Below are positions 62,162 to 64,000 of a DNA stretch of 64,000 nucleotides, piece after piece. The stretch's first letter is position 1; each line of letters begins with the position of its first letter. Location of the stretch: contig JASANH010000850.1 in NCBI GenBank assembly GCA_030248295.1, positions 620,001 to 684,000 on the forward strand, given 5' to 3'. Source of the DNA: Mesodorylaimus sp. YZB2_4. Lineage: Eukaryota > Nematoda > Enoplea > Dorylaimida > Dorylaimidae. The translations under genes and the position numbers were made by a program. Under the pieces are notes generated by a model, which saw only the letters and a list, made by a program, of their open reading frames with translations, made no database searches and was not told where the DNA came from.

Positions 62162-62678
62162 TTTACTCGTTACGCCGACCCGAAACTTATGACTGGCCTT
62201 GATTCAGAGCAATGTCAGCGAGTCGAGGACGAGGGAGAGGGAGAGGGAGGGGGTGGCTACGTAACCGAACTCTCTGACAAGTAGCTGCACCGCCTAAAGC
62301 GGCTTGCTTATATACGATCCTTCACAATGTACTCACCCACAAGTTGAAAAATTACTGGCCGGGTTCTACTCGTTTGGACTTTTCCAGTTTTCTCCCCCCA
62401 ATAGACTCACAGTGCGATAAAAATACACCCGCTCGAACCATTATTTCGGTGAATTAGCTCGACCGGTCTTCGAGAACAGTCCTCGCATTACGCAGGCTTG
62501 CCAGGATTCCTACCTAAATGACTTGTTTTTCCAGTCACATGCCCTGCTTAATGACAGATTAGCCGTTAGTGATATTATTGCGTATAACACAACCAAGGAC
62601 GGGTACAACGCCTATCGTCGTCATATTTCGCAGAAAATGCTAGAACATGCGGAAATATCATGGGGAGGGTCGGATGCA
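62162..62678. other. Intergenic region
   Basis: It lies between the galaxin-like gene start and the 3' end of the 7TM gene, both on the minus strand. A purine-rich tract (GAGGGAGAGGGAGAGGGAGG) is at 62230-62253, probably in the galaxin promoter. A TATATA-type box is at 62310. Confidence 0.4.
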
Positions 62679-63961
62679 TTAATGAGTCACTTCTGCTTGC
62701 TGACTGCTTTCCACATCATCGTATTTCTTACTTTTTGATCGGCAAATTTTAGACTTGATCTTTTTCCACATCTTTGCGACAAAGGCGCGCATCTAAAAAT
62801 TACTTAACCTGAGTGCGTCTACAGCAGGTGTGGACAACGAAACTTATGGCGGCCCTAGACCAGGAGGTCTCATTTCCAGAGTGTCCTATGCCCATGGGCA
62901 CCCACAAAGTTCGCCTCATCTGGCACTTATCCAATTGATCAACTAGCTATGCTTACCTTGGAGTCAACAGCCGTGTGAAAAAATACCACAGCCACGCCGC
63001 ATGAAACATTCAATCCAAAACAAGCTACGTATAAAAATATTTGTTGAAAATAGACAGCTACGATGCCCAGAACGTGGCTGGATACTGTCAGGCTCATGAC
63101 GATGACTATGCCCCGTTGAGAAATTCTGAAACGAAACAGTACGATTCTGGACAGTGATTGGACTGATGAGAGCAGCAGAGGTTAGTACTCACTTAGCAGA
63201 GAACAATTGTGCAGGGTCAGCGTCGTGCGGCGGGTCCAGTCTGTTCATCATACCCGCACTTTCCACAATAATAACTATGCACGAACAGACGCACACCATG
63301 GGAAAAAACAGGGCCCAGCCGAAGCGACGTTCTAGATCACCCCAGCAGGTCCATGGTGCCGTATACTCATCTCCGATGATAGGACCTGTTACTGCAACCA
63401 GGCCAAGTGGCACGCCTGAAAAGGTTGCATTCCGGAATGTGAACGCTCTCCGTTGGAACCCGTCTGGGTCCGTCTCGCTGGAAGGAGTGACCTGAGGAGC
63501 TTTGCACCATGCCAAAATCCCAACACCAAAAGCAGCTAACGTAGTCTTTCTACCTGGGCATGCCTCTCTGGCGGGCGATTCTCCCGGCTGTCTTCTGCCT
63601 GCACAGGATGGCAGACTGTCTACACCACTACCTGCCCATTTCGAGATGACTTTTTACTCTCAACCCTCTGCCCAGCTTGTTTGGCCACTTACCCCATCCA
63701 ATGGCGATGAAAATGTAGGTGGGCATAATGGCGCCCGATCTTCCTACATGGCCGACGATGTACATCATTTGTAATGCCTCGAGTAACATGAAAGCGTAAC
63801 TACAGGTGAAGAAATAGTGAAGAAGAACGGCCACTGTCTTGCACAATTGACTGCTCATGGAAGGGTACAGGGCTGGCTCCCTCAACGTCAGCACGAAACA
63901 ATGAGCGAACAGGAGAGCCAGGTCTTGGTTGGCGATTATGATTTTTTCGATGCTCAGGTTC
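62679..63961 (-). CDS. Class B / adhesion-type 7TM receptor (5' part beyond the window)
   Basis: Four-and-a-bit domains of a secretin/adhesion-type receptor. Exons on the minus strand: 63961-63693, 63415-63193, 63125-62957 and 62792-62679, all in phase; earlier exons (extracellular domain, TM1) lie beyond base 64000. TM2 is IEKIIIANQDLALLFAHCF. TM3 contains the conserved Cys and HYFF: CKTVAVLLHYFFTCSYAFMLLEALQ. TM4 begins IAIGWGVPLGLVAV; the second extracellular loop has WTCWGD; TM5 is FGWALFFPMVCVC. TM6 and TM7 follow in QRGIVIVMSLTVSSHVLGIV and ACFGLNVSCGVAVVFF. A short basic tail ends SSQQAEVTH. No GPS motif can be checked here, so adhesion versus secretin subgroup is open. Confidence 0.85.
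63440..63560 (+). repeat. Dispersed repeat family R1, partial copy
   Basis: CGTCTGGGTCCGTCT, GGAGTGACCTGAGGAGCTTT and GCACCATGCCAAAATCCCAA match the copies at 25880 and 43890 (inverted). It lies in an intron of the 7TM receptor gene. Confidence 0.65.
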
Positions 63962-64000
63962 CTGCAAACAATTCTTAGAAGTCGAGTTGGTTGATGGATG

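Overview
The window is nuclear DNA of an invertebrate animal. It holds many multi-exon genes with GT-AG introns, many of them only about 50-70 nt, together with metazoan families: Go-alpha, a nicotinic receptor, an SLC4 carrier, katanin p80, an astacin, and class A and class B 7TM receptors. The mix (MYND-finger protein, ShK tails on an astacin, Kunitz protein, short introns) suits an ecdysozoan. A tardigrade is plausible, but the sequence alone does not prove it. No prokaryotic stretch, CRISPR array, rRNA or clean tRNA gene was seen. I joined exons by hand from splice sites and reading phase; where all exon lengths add to a whole number of codons, confidence is high.

Layout. 0.4-4.1 kb (-): Go-alpha, 8 coding exons, 354 aa. 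6.0-6.9 kb (+): typical 2-Cys peroxiredoxin. 8.2-8.8 kb (-): secreted Kunitz-domain protein. 9.9-10.9 kb (+): BAR-like protein. 12.7-17.9 kb (+): SLC4 bicarbonate transporter of the Na+-coupled type. 18.3-20.6 kb: relic zone with a broken endophilin-B-like copy, a lone tyrosine-phosphatase exon and two tRNA-derived SINEs. 22.1-23.0 kb (+): intronless class A GPCR. 23-26.4 kb: repeat-rich. 26.5-28.1 kb (-): protein with two MYND zinc fingers. 29.5-32.7 kb (+): nicotinic acetylcholine receptor alpha-type subunit, 15 exons, 599 aa. 33.9-36.8 kb (-): membrane protein gene whose first exon is split by a complete Merlin transposon (34623-36485). 37.9-39.7 kb (+): astacin with a C-terminal ShK-like region. 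40.7-47.2 kb (+): two tandem sphingolipid desaturase (DEGS-like) paralogs with a TA-flanked DNA transposon between them. 47.9-49.2 kb (-): aldo-keto reductase. 50.3-56.4 kb (+): katanin p80. 58.0-58.4 kb (+): possible small gene. 61.3-62.2 kb (-): galaxin-like secreted protein. 62.7-64.0 kb (-): class B/adhesion-type 7TM receptor whose 5' part lies beyond the window.

The genes are functionally unrelated neighbours, as expected for animal chromosomes. Signalling links (Go-alpha, two 7TM receptors, nicotinic receptor) are by family, not by operon. The most notable points are the recent Merlin insertion 2-3 bases before a splice donor, patchy near-identity of the tandem desaturases that suggests gene conversion, and several dispersed repeat families that may not be catalogued.
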